64,000 bases of DNA from Kovacikia minuta CCNUW1. GTDB lineage: Bacteria; Cyanobacteriota; Cyanobacteriia; Leptolyngbyales; Leptolyngbyaceae. Made by a program: the position numbers and the translations under genes. A model generated the notes under the pieces. The model did not search any database, was not told the origin of the DNA, and was given only the letters and a program-made list of their open reading frames with translations. The stretch spans positions 372,001 through 436,000 of the forward strand of contig NZ_CP083583.1 in the NCBI RefSeq assembly GCF_020091585.1, read 5' to 3'. Position 1 is the first letter of the stretch. Each line of letters begins with the position of its first letter. This document shows, one piece after another, positions 26,309 to 35,629 of this stretch.

Positions 26309-27382
26309 ATGGTGAGTGCCTTAATCTGTAGCGGACAGTTGAGTTTACCTGCCTGGGAACCCTACGTGCCGAGTCGAGCGACCCAAGCGCAAAGTGTAGA
26401 GCGACGGTGGAGACGGTTTTTGGGCAATCAACGGGTACGGGTCAGTCGGCTGTATCTGCCGTTGGTGATGGCTGCGTTAAGCGGATGGAAGCAGCATCGT
26501 CTATATCTTGCTTTGGACACGAGCGTGTTGTGGAACCGATATTGCATGATTCATCGGTCGGTTGTGTGTTGCGGGCGTGCGGTGCCATTGCTATGGAGGG
26601 TCTTGGAGCATGGCAGTGCAACCGTTGCCTTCGGGGAGTATCAACCGTTGCTGCGAAAAGCACGTTGGTTGCTGCGCCAGCATCCCGATGTGATGCTGTT
26701 GGCTGACCGAGGGTTTGCCAATCATGAGTTGATGGAGTGGTTACAAGCGAGTCGGTGGCACTATTGCTTTCGCATCCCCTGCGATGTCCTGCTCCATGGT
26801 GCCAGCAAGTATCCCAGGATAGTGAGCAGTTTATATCCACCCCTGGGAGAAGCTCGGTTGTACCGTCATGTGCGCTTATGGACCGATGGTGTGCATCGAT
26901 GTAATTTAGTGTTGGCAACCGTTAAAGGAGCCAAAGAATCTTGGGCTGTCGTCACCGATGAAGCTCCTTCACTGCAAACCTTATGGCAGTACGCGCTGCG
27001 GTTTCGAGTCGAAGAATTATTTTTGGATAGCAAGTCAGGGGCATTTGAGTTAGAAGATTCACGATTACGTTGTGAAGCCGCATTGGAACGGCTCTATCTG
27101 TTCGCAGCACTGACTCTGCTCTATGCCACCGCACAAGGAATGTCGGTGCAAATCGCTGGGTTGCGTCAACAGGTTGACCCTCACTGGCGGCGGGGCATTA
27201 GCTACCTCAAAATCGGCTTGCGCTGGCTTCGGGGCGTTGTCCATAAAGGACGGCAACTCCTCTCTCCTCTCCCATTGCTCCCGCAAGACCCAGAACCTTG
27301 TTTTGCCTCGAATCGGGCTGAACAAGATTTTTATCACCAGATTTGGTTTACTCGAATTCGTTCCTTAACCTGCAAGCCTTGA
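26309..27382 (+). CDS. IS4-type DDE transposase, probably 5'-truncated
   Basis: The DDE triad is visible: LALDTSVLWN, VMLLADRGFANHELM, and YALRFRVEELFLDSKSG, which is the Y-R-E-K signature of the IS4 superfamily. The first residues (MVSALICSGQLSLPAW) match the middle of the usual N-terminal domain, and a stop codon lies directly upstream in frame, so the N-terminus seems lost. I found no terminal inverted repeats around 26200-27420. Probably inactive. Confidence 0.82.
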   Translation: MVSALICSGQLSLPAWEPYVPSRATQAQSVERRWRRFLGNQRVRVSRLYLPLVMAALSGWKQHRLYLALDTSVLWNRYCMIHRSVVCCGRAVPLLWRVLEHGSATVAFGEYQPLLRKARWLLRQHPDVMLLADRGFANHELMEWLQASRWHYCFRIPCDVLLHGASKYPRIVSSLYPPLGEARLYRHVRLWTDGVHRCNLVLATVKGAKESWAVVTDEAPSLQTLWQYALRFRVEELFLDSKSGAFELEDSRLRCEAALERLYLFAALTLLYATAQGMSVQIAGLRQQVDPHWRRGISYLKIGLRWLRGVVHKGRQLLSPLPLLPQDPEPCFASNRAEQDFYHQIWFTRIRSLTCKP

Positions 27383-27419
27383 TCTACCTGTCATTTACTA
27401 AAATGTGTCAGGCAGTCAG

Positions 27420-27722
27420 CTATTGATCTGTATCGCACAAAATCCGAATTAGTTCCGGGGAAAGTCGATCAGCATTCCTGAAGAGTCGGTCGATCGCAGC
27501 GAGTCTACGTTGGCAAATACGTGATGATTCCCGATACGACCCTGCTAACGGGCTGCTCATATAGTGTTCGATTGAACTACGCGACACACCAGCTAGCTTT
27601 GCAAGTTCAGAATATGAGACTTCCCAGGACTCCAAGAACTGAGCGGGAGTAATGGGAGGCGGACAGTTCAAGTACAGGTGCTCGAATAGCTGCCAATGTT
27701 GTTCGGACGGGGGACGTGCCAT
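27420..27722 (-). CDS. Small helix-turn-helix protein
   Basis: A 100-residue protein with a helix-turn-helix in its middle (SYSELAKLAGVSRSSIEHYMSS). Its flanking regions (WQLFEHLYLNCPPPITPAQF and QRRLAAIDRLFRNADRLS) look like cyanobacterial small regulators of unknown role. It is followed on the same strand by no close gene; a second small gene lies upstream. Confidence 0.65.
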   Translation of the reverse strand: MARPPSEQHWQLFEHLYLNCPPPITPAQFLESWEVSYSELAKLAGVSRSSIEHYMSSPLAGSYRESSRICQRRLAAIDRLFRNADRLSPELIRILCDTDQ

Positions 27723-27748
27723 AGAAAATTAAACCAAGAGTGGGTGGG

Positions 27749-28048
27749 TCATTTCGTAAGTACGAGGGGATTGTGGACGGGCATTACCGCTAAGTCATCC
27801 TCAAATGCCCAGTCAAGGTCGATGAAGGCACTTGAAAGCGAAGCTTTATCAAGCAGGACGGAATAGTGATACCCGATCGCTTTAACACTCCCTTCAGTTG
27901 CCCAGACGAAACCGACGATATGCTCAAAGTCTGGATCTTTGAGCGCTTTCCAATAGACCCATTGTCCGATCTGGAACTTAGGGACGGGTAAATAAAGCGG
28001 AGGTGGCTGTGGGAGAGCGATCGATGGCAGTAGAAGGGGATCTGGCAT
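27749..28048 (-). CDS. Small conserved-looking protein of unknown function
   Basis: A 99-residue protein with a Pro-rich N-terminus, then KFQIGQWVYWKALKDPDFEH and a WATEGSVKAIGYHYSVLLD stretch that suggests a small beta-barrel (SH3-like). It is co-directional with the helix-turn-helix gene (26-base gap to its start). No function assigned. Confidence 0.6.
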   Translation of the reverse strand: MPDPLLLPSIALPQPPPLYLPVPKFQIGQWVYWKALKDPDFEHIVGFVWATEGSVKAIGYHYSVLLDKASLSSAFIDLDWAFEDDLAVMPVHNPLVLTK

Positions 28049-28215
28049 GGGCTTTTCAGAATGACTGTGACGGCAAAGAGCGTGAGGTAATAACGGATTG
28101 GTAGCTGATGCAACTCAGCAGCAATCAACTGCTGTGGAGAACTCCAACATGATTTGTAGCTGTTTGTGGCTAATATGGGCTTTAATAGGTTCACTAAAGC
28201 TACAAATGAGGTTTC

Positions 28216-28401
28216 ATGGAGACTGAGATGTATCATCTAAGCAACATTGACACACAAGAATCCGTGAGTAAGCGACTTCACGTCACACTTCCAGATGGGG
28301 TTTACCTCAAGTTGGAGACCTGGGCAGAGTCAGAGGCAAGACCTGTAGCGAACTTGGCAGCGTATCTGCTGCAAAAAGTCATAGGGGAGGCTGAAGACTA
28401 A
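28216..28401 (+). CDS. Ribbon-helix-helix (CopG-like) protein
   Basis: The core SKRLHVTLPDGVYLKLETWAE then RPVANLAAYLLQKVI fits a ribbon-helix-helix DNA-binding fold, about 45 residues. Such proteins are often antitoxins. Downstream at 28453 is a Uma2 gene on the same strand; a regulatory link is possible but unproven. The start may be the ATG four codons in (MYHLSNIDT). Confidence 0.72.
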   Translation: METEMYHLSNIDTQESVSKRLHVTLPDGVYLKLETWAESEARPVANLAAYLLQKVIGEAED

Positions 28402-28452
28402 GGAAAAATCCCTCAGCCCAGGATTGACAGAACTAAGTAAGGGGCGATCGCC

Positions 28453-29061
28453 ATGACGACGCAACTCATACAATCACCCAAACCAAGACAGGCGAAGGTC
28501 GTTCATAACCTTACCTGGGAACAACTGGAGGAGATCGATCGCTCCTTGGAAGACTTTCCAGGGATGAGACTTGCCTATCTTGATGGGACGCTGGAAATCA
28601 TGCCGATTAGCCCAGAGCATGAGAATTTTAAGTCCACCATTTCTCGGCTGCTAGAAACCTACCTGGATGAAACGGATATCCGCTACTACAGACGGGGTGG
28701 ACCATCCTACGGCAATAAAGAGTTAGGTGCCAGGAATGAGCCGGATGAGTCCTATAACCTTGATTCCCGTAAATCCTTTCCAGACCTGGTGATTGAGGTC
28801 GTCATCTCCAGCGGCGGGGTCAACAAGCTCGAAGGGTATCGCCGCATGGGAGTGACGGAGGTATGGTTCTGGGAAGATGGAGTTTTGCAAATTAACCATC
28901 TCAGAGAAACTGGGTACGAGTTGGTCAGCCGCAGCGAACTCTTACCAGGGCTACCGTTAGATCTCTTCCGCCGCTACATCACTTATCACGACCAATACGA
29001 TGCTGTGAGAGAATTCCGACAGGCTCTCCGCAAAGGTTTTGGGAGAGGTGACGGCGGCTAG
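28453..29061 (+). CDS. Uma2 family (DUF820) putative nuclease
   Basis: The protein shows the Uma2 pattern: LEIMPISPEHENF, SRKSFPDLVIEVVISSGGVNKLEGYRRMG (Asp, Glu, Lys), and VTEVWFWEDGVL. It is the second Uma2 gene of the window and is distant in sequence from the first. It follows a ribbon-helix-helix gene by 51 bases. Confidence 0.87.
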   Translation: MTTQLIQSPKPRQAKVVHNLTWEQLEEIDRSLEDFPGMRLAYLDGTLEIMPISPEHENFKSTISRLLETYLDETDIRYYRRGGPSYGNKELGARNEPDESYNLDSRKSFPDLVIEVVISSGGVNKLEGYRRMGVTEVWFWEDGVLQINHLRETGYELVSRSELLPGLPLDLFRRYITYHDQYDAVREFRQALRKGFGRGDGG

Positions 29062-29206
29062 CCCAGTGCCTTGTCAAACAGGTTTTCAAAAACTGCTTCA
29101 TTTTCCGGGATCTGCTGTTAGATCAAAACACTCTCATTCCGATCTGGTTCTTTTCTGATTTTGGTGATCGATGTTTGGAGTGGTATCTGGATCGGCAGGA
29201 AACTGC

Positions 29207-30136
29207 TCAACTGGCTAATACAACCCTTCGTTGCAAGAGGTCAAAACCAGCCCGACCGTACATCTGCCGCTTGAGCATCTTCAATCGATTGATTTGTCCT
29301 TCCACTTGTCCATTGCTCACTGCTAAAGTCACGCCTGCTTTAACCGCCTCATAATCCTCCTGCAAACTCTTAGCAAAGTTCTGAAACTGTTTGATAGAGC
29401 TATTGCTGGCTTGCTCCAACCAGAGGTCAAGGAGCTCTGGCAATCGTTGTCGAACTAAATCTGCAAATTGTTGAGCGAGATGGATTGCCGTTACCAATTC
29501 AGGATGCTGTTGTAACTCAAGGCGTAGCGATTCATCCTCGGTAGAGCGCTGCGGTCGCGGGTTTAACACCAACCATGCCGCGCGCCGGGCACTCAAAGGA
29601 GGTTGCTTTGATTCGATGCTGGCAGGAGTCGGTCCTCGCCCCTCCAGAGTGCTTAACTGTTGCCGCTGCGCTTGACGCAGTTGATGAGTATACTTGGCAA
29701 CGGTTTTATAGGTCCCCTGATATCCCTGCTGCTGAATGTCCTCAAACAATTGCTGCGTCTGGCGTTGCCCAGCATTCCATTGCTCCAGTAAATACGATTT
29801 GTAGGGAGTCAGGATGCTAGGACGGGAGCGCCGCCGTGGAGATGGCTGCCATTCGGGAAAACTGGGAGCCGCTAGGTAAGTAAACACAGTTCGTTCACCC
29901 ATGCCTCAATCATGCGCAATATCGAGTACCTGATAGCCCTGCTGGCGCAGTTTGTGAACCTGTTCATAGTTTGCTAGTCGCTTTGCTCGTCGTTGCTGCG
30001 CCCGGTACTGCTGGACGGTCAGTGGTTCAACGGGAGCAGCTACTAAGGTTTTGCCCAAAGCTTGATGATGAGCCAGGTCCACGGCTTTGAGGGCAACACT
30101 TTGCGTGGCTAGAAAGCGCTCTATGTCAAATGTCAA
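29207..30136 (-). pseudogene. Truncated ISL3-family transposase
   Basis: The minus strand from 30136 to 29207 encodes the C-terminal half of an ISL3 transposase: a helix-turn-helix (VHKLRQQGYQVLDIAHD, then GMGERTVFTYL) and the catalytic end AVSNGQVEGQINRLKMLKRQMYGRAGFDLL. An in-frame TGA at 29906-29908 breaks it. The N-terminal half is missing because the gene ends at the IS21 element boundary near 30131. This ISL3 is not the same subtype as the copies at 33.8-37.6 kb. Confidence 0.85.
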
Positions 30137-30176
30137 CTACCTTTTTGAGAAATGACAGCTACTTGGCGGATTTATA

Positions 30177-31110
30177 GAACCCATTTGGGATCTATATAAT
30201 GGTGAATGAAGGCATCTATAATCCTCTAATTTAACGGCTATGGCATATTCGAGCAGTCTCACTGATGCAGAATGGGAAATTCTTGAACCGCTGTTGCCTC
30301 AGATATTACCCAAGAAGAAACGGACCCGACCCTGCGATTGGACGAAGCGGGAGATCATTGATGGCATCCTTTATCAACTCAAGAACGGTTGCAATTGGGA
30401 AGACTTACCCAAAGACTTACCTCCCTACTCGACGGTGTATTGGCACTACAAGCAGTGGCGGGAAGCTGGGGTGATCGAGAAACTGATGGGAGTATTGCAT
30501 GGACAGGTGCGGGAACAGGTTAAAAAAAAGCCCAAATGGACGAGGTTAATCATCATTGACTCGCAAGCGGTGAAGAATACTTGCAATGCCAGTGTAGACT
30601 CAAAGGGCTTCTGTTTTTACAAAGCGACCAATGGGATTAAAAGGCACCTGGCTGTTGATACGCTTGGGTTTCCCTTTTTCACTCATTGCACAAAAGCTGA
30701 TGTTTCCGATGATCTGGGATTGCTTGAGATGTTGACGCTCAACATTGACTATTTCAAGTCAAAACCTGTTAACATTCCCAAGATTACCATCTTGCTCGAC
30801 CACGGCTATCACATTGATGCTTTGATTGAAGCATTGGAGCAGGTTTATCCTCAAATTATGACGAAAATCAGGTTTGAGCGTTCAACCAAACCCTCGAAAC
30901 AAGAGAAAGCAGCGCAAGGAAAATCTGGATTTGTCCCAGCAGTCGCAAGATGGGTCATCGAACGATCCAATGCTTGGATGGAGCGGTGTAAAAGTTTGGT
31001 TAAAAACTTTGAGCGCACCCTATCTCATGCGGAAACTAAGATTAACCTCTGCTTTGTCAGGCTAATGCTGAAGCGGCTTGCAGCTACTTCCTGAGATCTC
31101 AAATGGGTTC
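30177..31110 (+). mobile_element. IS5-family element inside the IS21 element
   Basis: The ends GAACCCATTTGGGATC and, at the right, GAGATCTCAAATGGGTTC are terminal inverted repeats of about 16 bases. TATA borders both sides (30173-30176 and 31111-31114), a candidate 4-base target duplication. It carries one intact transposase gene, so it may still be mobile. Insertion is more recent than that of the IS21 host. Confidence 0.8.
30240..31094 (+). CDS. IS5-family transposase
   Basis: A 284-residue intact transposase. The N-terminal DUF4096-type domain (LTDAEWEILEPLLP, RPCDWTKREIIDGILYQLKN) is followed by DDE segments: LIIIDSQAVKNT (Asp), ILLDHGYHIDAL (Asp) and RWVIERSNAWMERCK (Glu). The start is MAYSSSLTDAEW, just inside the left end. 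No stop or frameshift is seen, so it is likely active. Confidence 0.95.
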   Translation: MAYSSSLTDAEWEILEPLLPQILPKKKRTRPCDWTKREIIDGILYQLKNGCNWEDLPKDLPPYSTVYWHYKQWREAGVIEKLMGVLHGQVREQVKKKPKWTRLIIIDSQAVKNTCNASVDSKGFCFYKATNGIKRHLAVDTLGFPFFTHCTKADVSDDLGLLEMLTLNIDYFKSKPVNIPKITILLDHGYHIDALIEALEQVYPQIMTKIRFERSTKPSKQEKAAQGKSGFVPAVARWVIERSNAWMERCKSLVKNFERTLSHAETKINLCFVRLMLKRLAATS

Positions 31111-31230
31111 TATAGGATCGCAAAGACCCCATTTAGCATCATAAATACACAGAAATAAAAGCCATGATTCAATCATTTCTAGATTCAATACTTGATGTAG
31201 GGATAAACGAGTAAGGATTCATTGACGCAG

Positions 31231-31354
31231 AACGACACTTGAGATCGAAGTGACAGTCAAGAACGAAATGACAAGCCAGATCGAAATGACAAGCCAGATC
31301 GAAATGACAAGTCGGATCAAAGTGACAACTAAGATCGCAACGACAACTAGGATC
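31231..31354. repeat. 18-bp direct repeats inside the IS21 element
   Basis: The unit GAAATGACAAGCCAGATC recurs every 18 bases, with degenerate copies (GAAGTGACAG, AAAGTGACAACTAAGATC) on both sides, about six in total. The TGACA core matches the motifs at the IS21 ends, so they are probably transposase binding sites and not a CRISPR. Confidence 0.75.
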
Positions 31355-31362
31355 GGCAAAGG

Positions 31363-32172
31363 TTATTGAGGATTTGCTGCTGGTTTGTTGGAATCTACTG
31401 ACTTGGCCACCGCTGCTTGCTTACGATAACTATCGGCTTGAATCTCGACAATGAGGGCATGATGAACTAATCGGTCTACGGCTGCAACGGTCATCATGGA
31501 ATCGGAAAAGATGGCATCCCACTGACTGAAGGGTTGATTAGCCGTAATCAGTAAGCTCTTACGCTCATACCGATGGGCAATGAGTTCAAATAGAACGGAG
31601 GTTTCGGCTTCTGACTTTTTGACATAGCCCAGGTCATCGAGTACTAGCAAGTCAAAGCGGTCGAGCTTTTTGAGGGTGGATTGCAGTTGCAATTGCAGTT
31701 TTGAGTGCTGCAGATGTTGCACCAGGGCGATGGCGGAGCAGAACTTGACGCGTTTACCAAACTCCACCATGCGACGAGCTACACCTGCAGCCAAATGCGT
31801 TTTTCCCACGCCACTGCTGCCAAAGAGCAACAGATTCTCCGCCCGTGTGAGCCAGGTAGAATCGTCTGCCAGTTGCATTAAGGGGGCAGGATTGAATTTT
31901 GGACACCAGGAAAAGTCAAAGTTGGAAAGGGTTTTTGCGTTTGGCAGTTGGGCTTGGCTTAAGGCTCTTTGCAGGCGAGCACTCCAGCGACGCTGAGCCT
32001 CCAATTCGCAAAGAGCCAGCAAGAACTGCGCGTAGGACCAACTCTCCTGCATCGCCTGAGCCTCGAGGGTTTCCCAATGAACCAGCATGTGGGAGAGGTG
32101 CAATTGCTTGAGGTGTAGACTTAGGCTTTGGTAAGGGCTGGGTTGGGGCGGTGGGGGACAGGAGTTGGTCAT
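31363..32172 (-). CDS. istB: IS21 helper ATPase IstB
   Basis: The P-loop LLLFGSSGVGKTHLAAGVA and Walker B LLVLDDLGYVKKSE are those of IstB, a DnaC-like AAA+ protein that remodels target DNA and recruits the IstA transposase. I chose the ATG at 32172 (MTNSCPPPPQ); the frame is open to 32235. The gene seems intact. It follows istA on the same strand. Confidence 0.92.
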   Translation of the reverse strand: MTNSCPPPPQPSPYQSLSLHLKQLHLSHMLVHWETLEAQAMQESWSYAQFLLALCELEAQRRWSARLQRALSQAQLPNAKTLSNFDFSWCPKFNPAPLMQLADDSTWLTRAENLLLFGSSGVGKTHLAAGVARRMVEFGKRVKFCSAIALVQHLQHSKLQLQLQSTLKKLDRFDLLVLDDLGYVKKSEAETSVLFELIAHRYERKSLLITANQPFSQWDAIFSDSMMTVAAVDRLVHHALIVEIQADSYRKQAAVAKSVDSNKPAANPQ

Positions 32173-32287
32173 AGGAGGCGAGATCCGGTTGGGGAGGATG
32201 CAGGGGAGGCAGGTGGATGGGTTTGAGCAATCCAAAGTGTTGCTGCAAGGCTGAAAGCGTCAGAGTATTGGTTTGCAGATGGTGATG

Positions 32288-33649
32288 TCAGTATTCGGCA
32301 ACCTGAGATTCTTTGTCATCGGCAGCCGCAATATACAAGCTTTCAACCATCAGGACAGCGGCGGTATCGAGGTCAAACTGCGTTTTCATCTGTTGCCACA
32401 GGTGTTGCCATTGCTCATTGGGCAGTAAGTCCTGTTGCCAGGTGCAGTACAAGAATGCTCGGGGCTTGCGCCTGAGTCCTTCAGCCACATGTCGGTAGTT
32501 GATACACCGAGCACGTCGTTTGCCTGTGCCACTGGTTCGAATGCGAGGCAACTCCACCACCTGCTGGCGATGTAAATACCCGACAATCCGGTCATGATAT
32601 AGATGGAGTTCAAGTTGCCGTCCAATCAGTCGGGCAGGCACGGTATACAACACACAGCGCACATCAATCGTGCTGTGGCAACTCACACGGGCGGTGAGGA
32701 TTTCGTAATCGGCGACCCGTCCTTGGGGCAAGGGTTGCAAATAGGCTTTTTCAGCCTCAATCTTCTCGGTGTGCTGGGCGTTAAGTCTATCGACCGCCTG
32801 GTTAATCAAGGCTTGATACTCGGCAATGCTGCTGAACTCATAACTCCCGCGCAGCAGCAAGGCTTGCTCAATGCGATTCTTCAAGTGTCCATGGGGAGAC
32901 TCAATCGACCCATTCTCATGGGCAATGCTGGTGTTGTTTCGCGTCGGTTGCATCCGATAGTGGTGGCACAGATCGTCATACAACCGCGTTAAGGGTTTGT
33001 TCCGAACACCCCCCAGGTTTCGATAGGCGGCACTCAAACTATCGGTACGGTGCTGCTTTGGCGCACCTCCACAGGCAAACAGAGCATTTTGTAAGCCTTC
33101 GGAGAGCGCAATGAAACTCTCCCCACCTTGGATAATTTGGGCATATTGCCAGCCACTGTATCCCAGACGATAGTGATAGATTAAATGCTCAAACGGCTGA
33201 CCATTGAGGGTGATCTCAATCCCCTTTAACTCGGTGAAGTCGGAAAATCCCAGCCTCCCTGGTTCATGCCGCAACTCAAACATCACTTCTGGGGCTGACC
33301 CATGCAGCGCTTTCCATGTTGCCACTCGTCGCTGTAGGGTTCGCAGCACCTGCGGGTACTTGCCAGGGTATTTTGTTTGCAGATATTCGAACAGTGTCAT
33401 CGGTTTGAGCTTTGGTTGCGCTCGCAGCATTGGCTCTAGTTCACTTTCCCACACCTCCGCTAACGGGTCGGCACTCGTTCGCCACGCTCGCACCTTTCCC
33501 CGGTTTGGTTGGTAGTCCCCAGATTCAATGCGTTGTCCACTGCGTTCTGAAAATTGGGCAACATAAGCCGCTTCGGCTTGAGTTAAACCGAGTTCTCGGG
33601 CATTCATGTACACTCTGACTTGATAAGTTTCAATCAGTTTTCCAGGCAT
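32288..33649 (-). CDS. istA: IS21 transposase IstA, likely truncated by a TGA
   Basis: The 453-residue protein has an N-terminal helix-turn-helix (GLTQAEAAYVAQFSERSGQR), then a DDE catalytic domain: GRLGFSDFTELKG (Asp), HRTDSLSAAYRN (Asp), and SIAHENGSIESPHGHLKNR (Glu). Past the TGA at 32288-32290 the same frame continues with an IstA-like tail (QQHFGLLKPIHLPPLHPP, then YDQLL), so the stop is probably a nonsense mutation that removes about 40-50 residues. The catalytic core is whole; activity is uncertain. Confidence 0.88.
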   Translation of the reverse strand: MPGKLIETYQVRVYMNARELGLTQAEAAYVAQFSERSGQRIESGDYQPNRGKVRAWRTSADPLAEVWESELEPMLRAQPKLKPMTLFEYLQTKYPGKYPQVLRTLQRRVATWKALHGSAPEVMFELRHEPGRLGFSDFTELKGIEITLNGQPFEHLIYHYRLGYSGWQYAQIIQGGESFIALSEGLQNALFACGGAPKQHRTDSLSAAYRNLGGVRNKPLTRLYDDLCHHYRMQPTRNNTSIAHENGSIESPHGHLKNRIEQALLLRGSYEFSSIAEYQALINQAVDRLNAQHTEKIEAEKAYLQPLPQGRVADYEILTARVSCHSTIDVRCVLYTVPARLIGRQLELHLYHDRIVGYLHRQQVVELPRIRTSGTGKRRARCINYRHVAEGLRRKPRAFLYCTWQQDLLPNEQWQHLWQQMKTQFDLDTAAVLMVESLYIAAADDKESQVAEY

Positions 33650-33807
33650 TAGAGGCTTTCCCTGATGAGGTGATCCTCCAGTGTCTTTTCTACTGCTGGT
33701 TTTGATTCAGATAGCTAACAACCCAACACGGTTTTAGCAGGGTTCTAAATCCGCTATGTAGCTGTCACTTATCCGCTACCCTCATTGTCATCTGATAGCT
33801 TATCAAA

Positions 33808-33821
33808 TGACAATGAGGGTA
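33808..33821. repeat. Truncated second IS21 end facing the first
   Basis: TGACAATGAGGGTA is the exact complement of TACCCTCATTGTCA at 33777-33790, with 17 bases between them. It stops abruptly at the ISL3 end (33822). This looks like the terminus of a second IS21 copy cut after 14 bases. Confidence 0.6.
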
Positions 33822-35624
33822 GGTTCTTCCGATCTTTTGGTGAAGCGTTCGAGATTAGAAATAGACGATGATTTTGAGAAGCACTTTCTAAGCGACAATG
33901 AAACGCTTACTCAGCAGTTCTAAACCAGCCCGTCCAAACATCTGCCGTTTCACCATCTTCAATCGATTGTTGAAGCCTTCAACCATGCCATTGCTCACCT
34001 CTAAAACCATGCTGGCTCGCACCGCAGCATAATCCTCGAAAAGACTCTTTGCAAATGCTCGAAACGTTTTGAGTTTGCTCTTGAACACCTTCATCAACCA
34101 AGGTTCAAACCCTTCTGCTTTACGTTGGCGTAGCAATTGTGAAAACTCCTGAGCCAACTCAACCGCTTCGTTCAAATCCGGATGTGCTGCGACCAATCGA
34201 GCTAACAAATCGACTTCTTCGGTATCTCGATGTGATTCGGATTTAACAATCAGAAAACTAGCGCGACGTGCAGTGAAGGGCGGCAATTGTGGGTCGCTCA
34301 CTTTCGCCAACCCCGAAGTCCAAAGTGCTCGCTTGGGTGGCAGGCCCTGAGCTTCTCGTAGTTGTTTGAGGTAGCGCATCAGGGTCCGCTCACTGCCGGT
34401 GTAACCTTGTTGTTGCAAGAAAACCATTAACAGTGAGGTCTCTTGAATACCATCATTCCAGCACGCGAGAATCCTTGACTTGTAGGGTCGAGAATGCTCC
34501 GACCCAAAGTGGCTCGTCGAGCGGAAGTCTTCGCTACTTCTGGGGACTTGAGTCTGCGTTGAACCGTTCGCTCACTCACTCCCACCGCCTCGGCAATTGC
34601 CCTCTGCGTCCATTGTTGCTGGTGTAATCTTCTCATTTCCTGGTCTTGTTCAACTCGACGTTGGTGATTCGCCAAGGCTTGGGCTTGAGCATCGACAGTG
34701 GCGGTTGGCAGGGCGATGACGACCACTGTCTCTGGGGATGTTTTGGCTTGTCGCCATTGTTCTTCAACCGCTTTCAACTGAGAACTGTAGCCGTTTAGCA
34801 GCTTCTCTAGAGTCTCCTGTAAGTTCTGCATGAGATGGAACCGATCCGCCACCTGCTCCGCATTGGGTGCGCCTTCGTTCATCCCACGGCGGTAGGTGGC
34901 CGAACGGTCACGTGACAACACCTCCACCCCTGGGTGCTGGGCCAACCATTGGGCTAAGGTTTCTGCTTTGCGATCAGCTAGCAGCGCAAGCGGACGATGT
35001 CGTTCGAGATCCACCAGAAGGGTGCCGTATTGCTGTCCTTTGCGAAAGGCAAAGTCATCGACTCCCAGGATTTTGGGCACCTCAAATTCAGGTAGAGGAA
35101 GTTTTGCAAGCACATTCAACAGGGTGCTGCCGCAAACTTCAGTACCGACTTGATGGGACAAACGCGCACCCGCAGCACCGCCTAACGCCAGACCAATCGC
35201 TTCGAGTCGCTGCACCAATCGAACGGTTTCCCTCGCCCAGGGGGCCGCAATGTCAGGAATTCGCTCGGTGAAAATACGCCGAATGCAACCTGGAGTATCA
35301 CAGAAAAACTTACTGACTTGCACGGTTAGAGTCAACTTGAAATGAACACAAGGTAAATCAGCCAGGGTGCGCTGATAACGGCTGTGAGTACGGGCAGACC
35401 GGGGGCCACACACCGGACATTTTGCAAGATGTTGGGTGGAAAGCACACTCAAAGTCAGCTGCTGTTCCTCAGTATCGAGTTCACAGTGTTCCAACTGATG
35501 TTTGCTGGAATCAGGCAATAACTGTTGAAAAAACGGTCGGGTCTGAGTCGTAATTAAGTTGAAGATAGGCAGATCCTCCTGATTTCCCTTCATTGTAACT
35601 TTTCACCAAAAGATCGGAAGAACC
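33822..35624 (-). mobile_element. ISL3-family element, copy 1
   Basis: The ends GGTTCTTCCGATCTTTTGG (33822) and its complement CCAAAAGATCGGAAGAACC (ending 35624) are terminal inverted repeats of about 23 bases. It carries a transposase in two frames, disrupted by one missing base. No 8-base target duplication is visible; the right flank is TTTAA, then the IS701-like element. Confidence 0.88.
33888..35593 (-). pseudogene. ISL3 transposase with a single-base frameshift
   Basis: The N-terminal part (35593-34427) has the zinc-finger (CPVCGPRSARTHSRYQR), helix-turn-helix and first DDE half (VDDFAFRKGQQYGTLLVDL, VEVLSRDRSATYRRGM, ADRFHLMQNLQE). The C-terminal part (34427-33888) holds the last catalytic region and the conserved VEGFNNRLKMVKRQMFGRAG. 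The frame breaks at ILDP: here GGG at 34486-34488, while the otherwise near-identical copy 2 has GGGG at the same place and reads ILDPYKSRIL. One missing base explains it. As sequenced the gene is inactive, unless this is a read error. Confidence 0.85.
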
Positions 35625-35629
35625 TTTAA

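Larger units (their letters stand above)
30131..33790 (-). mobile_element. IS21-family element, holding an IS5 element
   Basis: The left end (TGTCAACTACC, then AATGACAGCTACTTGGCGG at about 30151) is mirrored at the right by CCGCTATGTAGCTGTCACTT (from about 33751) and ends near 33790, which gives the typical repeated TGACA motifs of IS21 ends. Inside are istA and istB on the minus strand. An IS5 element is inserted near the left end (30177-31110). An array of 18-bp direct repeats (31231-31354) containing AATGACAAG lies next to istB and may bind the transposase. Confidence 0.75.

Noticed and set aside
31231-31354. CRISPR-like array of 18-bp repeats
   Set aside because: The repeats are directly tandem with no spacers and share the IS21 end motif TGACA; no cas gene is nearby.
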